NCBI GenBank assembly: GCA_029883255.1
Contig: JAOUJL010000027.1
Coordinates: 1 to 12,308, forward strand
Source of the DNA: Candidatus Bathyarchaeota archaeon
Lineage (GTDB): Archaea > Thermoproteota > Bathyarchaeia > Bathyarchaeales > Bathyarchaeaceae
Length of the DNA: 12,308 nucleotides
Direction: 5' to 3'
Under the pieces are notes generated by a model. That model was not told the DNA's origin. It was given only the letters and a program-made list of their open reading frames with translations, and did no database searches. Within the stretch, counting starts at the first letter, position 1. Every line of letters begins with the position of its first letter. Made by a program: the position numbers and the translations under genes. Below are positions 11,322-12,308 of the stretch, one piece after another.

Positions 11322-12279
11322 ACTTAAAGTTGTAAGACACGACAAGAAAGCTGGAGAGTTCGTAGTTAAACATCGCCAGACGGGAAACATTTCGCGTGTA
11401 GTGGATACTTTCGCCGAAATGTTTCCGATGTGGGCGGGTAGAATTCTGATAACCGCCGACAACGAAAAGTGGGCGCTAACAGCAACTAGAACAGCGACAG
11501 GCTTTGCCGCCTCAATTATCATGTCCCCCGCGGAAGCCGGAATAGAGGGCGTCGTGCCGCCGGATAAAACTCCAGATGGACGCGTCGGAGCATTGATTCA
11601 GATCTATCATATGACACGGAGGGAATTGAAGGCCCAGATGGGCTTGAGGCTGGGTCAGTGTGTCATGACGTGCCCCACGACGGCTGCCTTTGACGCGCTG
11701 CCCAAGGCGAAGAGAAGGTTGAAGGTGGGTCGTAGCCTTCGTCTGTTTGGCGATGGCTTTCAGAAGAGGGATGTGGTTGAAGGGAGGAAGGTTTGGCGCA
11801 TCCCTGTCATGGAGGGAGAATTTACAGTGGAGGACAGCTTTGGCGTTGTGAAAGCGGTTGCTGGCGGAAACTTTCTGATTCTAGCGGAGAGTCAAAAGGC
11901 GGGTCTTGAGGCTTCTGAGGAGGCAGTGAACGCTATCTCCCAGAGCACCAGAGGAGTCATCCTGCCGTTTCCAGGTGGCATCTGCAGATCAGGTTCCAAA
12001 TCGGGCTCCATGAAGTATAAGCTCAAGGCTTCCACAAACCACCCGTTCTGTCCAAAACTTAAAAAAATCGTGCCGGATTCGCAGGTTCCGGAAAACGTGA
12101 ACAGCGTGTACGAGATCGTTATAAACGGCTTGAACTCCAAAGTCGTGGAAAAAGCTATGGCTGAGGGGATAAAAGCGACGGTGAAAACTCCAGGGGTTGT
12201 TAAGATCTCGGCGGGAAACTACGGCGGTAAGCTCGGTCCTTTTCGAGCATACCTAAAAGAGGTGTTACAGCTACAATAG
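11275..12279 (+). CDS. ftr: Formylmethanofuran:tetrahydromethanopterin N-formyltransferase
   Basis: Ftr moves the formyl group from formylmethanofuran to N5 of tetrahydromethanopterin, the second step of CO2 reduction in methanogenesis and in the archaeal Wood-Ljungdahl methyl branch. The family sequence is continuous from about base 11398 to the stop: VVDTFAEMFPMWAGRILITA, TATGFAASIIMSPAEAGIEG, TPDGRVGALIQI, CPTTAAFDALP, VMEGEFTVEDSFG, AVAGGNFLILAESQ, LPFPGGICRSGSKSGS, LKASTNHPFCP, YEIVINGLNS and the C-terminal GNYGGKLG. That makes about 293 homologous residues, the normal family length. Ahead of it are about 40-50 unrelated polar residues, and no ATG lies at the expected position. Candidate starts are ATG 11245, ATG 11275 (GGCAGGA upstream; used here) and GTG 11401 (best length, no ribosome-binding site). 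The odd N-terminus adjoins the integrase stump. The enzyme is cytoplasmic. Confidence 0.9.
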   Translation: MSRKEKTSKSSESANELKVVRHDKKAGEFVVKHRQTGNISRVVDTFAEMFPMWAGRILITADNEKWALTATRTATGFAASIIMSPAEAGIEGVVPPDKTPDGRVGALIQIYHMTRRELKAQMGLRLGQCVMTCPTTAAFDALPKAKRRLKVGRSLRLFGDGFQKRDVVEGRKVWRIPVMEGEFTVEDSFGVVKAVAGGNFLILAESQKAGLEASEEAVNAISQSTRGVILPFPGGICRSGSKSGSMKYKLKASTNHPFCPKLKKIVPDSQVPENVNSVYEIVINGLNSKVVEKAMAEGIKATVKTPGVVKISAGNYGGKLGPFRAYLKEVLQLQ

Positions 12280-12282
12280 CTG

Positions 12283-12295
12283 GTGCACGTGTGCG
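12283..12295. repeat. 13-bp alternating purine-pyrimidine tract after ftr
   Basis: GTGCACGTGTGCG begins four bases after the ftr stop codon and repeats the habit of such tracts at gene ends in this window. Confidence 0.6.
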
Positions 12296-12308
12296 GTTGA
12301 TCGTTGCC

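Noticed and set aside
11300..11410. Direct-repeat attachment sites (attL/attR) bounding the element
   Set aside because: I compared the ftr 5' region with the spacer after the helicase and found no repeat longer than a few bases; the left boundary cannot be fixed from sequence alone.

Overview
The window looks archaeal. It encodes a RadA recombinase, a Hef/FANCM-type helicase, a small TRAM-domain protein, a GYD-domain protein and formylmethanofuran:tetrahydromethanopterin formyltransferase (Ftr). Several genes have ribosome-binding sites of the GGTGA/GAGG type, and TATA-like boxes sit about 50-190 bases upstream of several starts. RadA, Hef and the tetrahydromethanopterin C1 pathway together fit an uncultured thermoproteotal lineage such as Bathyarchaeia. 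That placement is inference from gene content and protein style, not a phylogeny.

Left part (1-6510), chromosomal. The 3' end of a cation/Ca2+ exchanger is followed by a convergent two-helix membrane protein. Next come an ICMT/PEMT-like membrane methyltransferase, a GYD-domain protein, a TRAM protein, a ribbon-helix-helix (RHH) regulator with nested palindromes over its promoter and ribosome-binding site, and a doubtful small ORF. RadA (minus strand) is divergent from a Hef-type helicase. The helicase has no XPF nuclease domain and is split into two frames by what looks like a single extra T at 5724.

Middle and right part (6511-11321), mobile. After a 410-base spacer holding several small hairpins and five GGTGT words comes a tightly packed plus-strand operon. 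It encodes a small-terminase-like HTH protein, two small proteins that share an N-terminal KLE motif, and a ParB/Srx - ABC ATPase - GNAT-like fusion. Three of these four genes appear to start with TTG. Beyond them is a divergent pair: an HExxH metallopeptidase and a winged-helix regulator whose 3' end runs into the C-terminal stump of a tyrosine integrase. No large terminase, capsid, portal or replication gene is present, so this is either a satellite/remnant of an integrated virus or a self-contained ParB-ABC-GNAT module.

Right end (11275-12279). Ftr begins immediately after, and partly inside, the integrase stump. Its expected start region is replaced by unrelated sequence, which suggests that integration or rearrangement happened at the 5' end of this metabolic gene.

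Across the window, gene boundaries carry 9-21 bp runs of alternating purine-pyrimidine (GCATGCAT or GCGCGC type). GCATGC occurs ten times in the first 3.3 kb, always outside the recognised genes. I found no tRNA, rRNA or CRISPR array.
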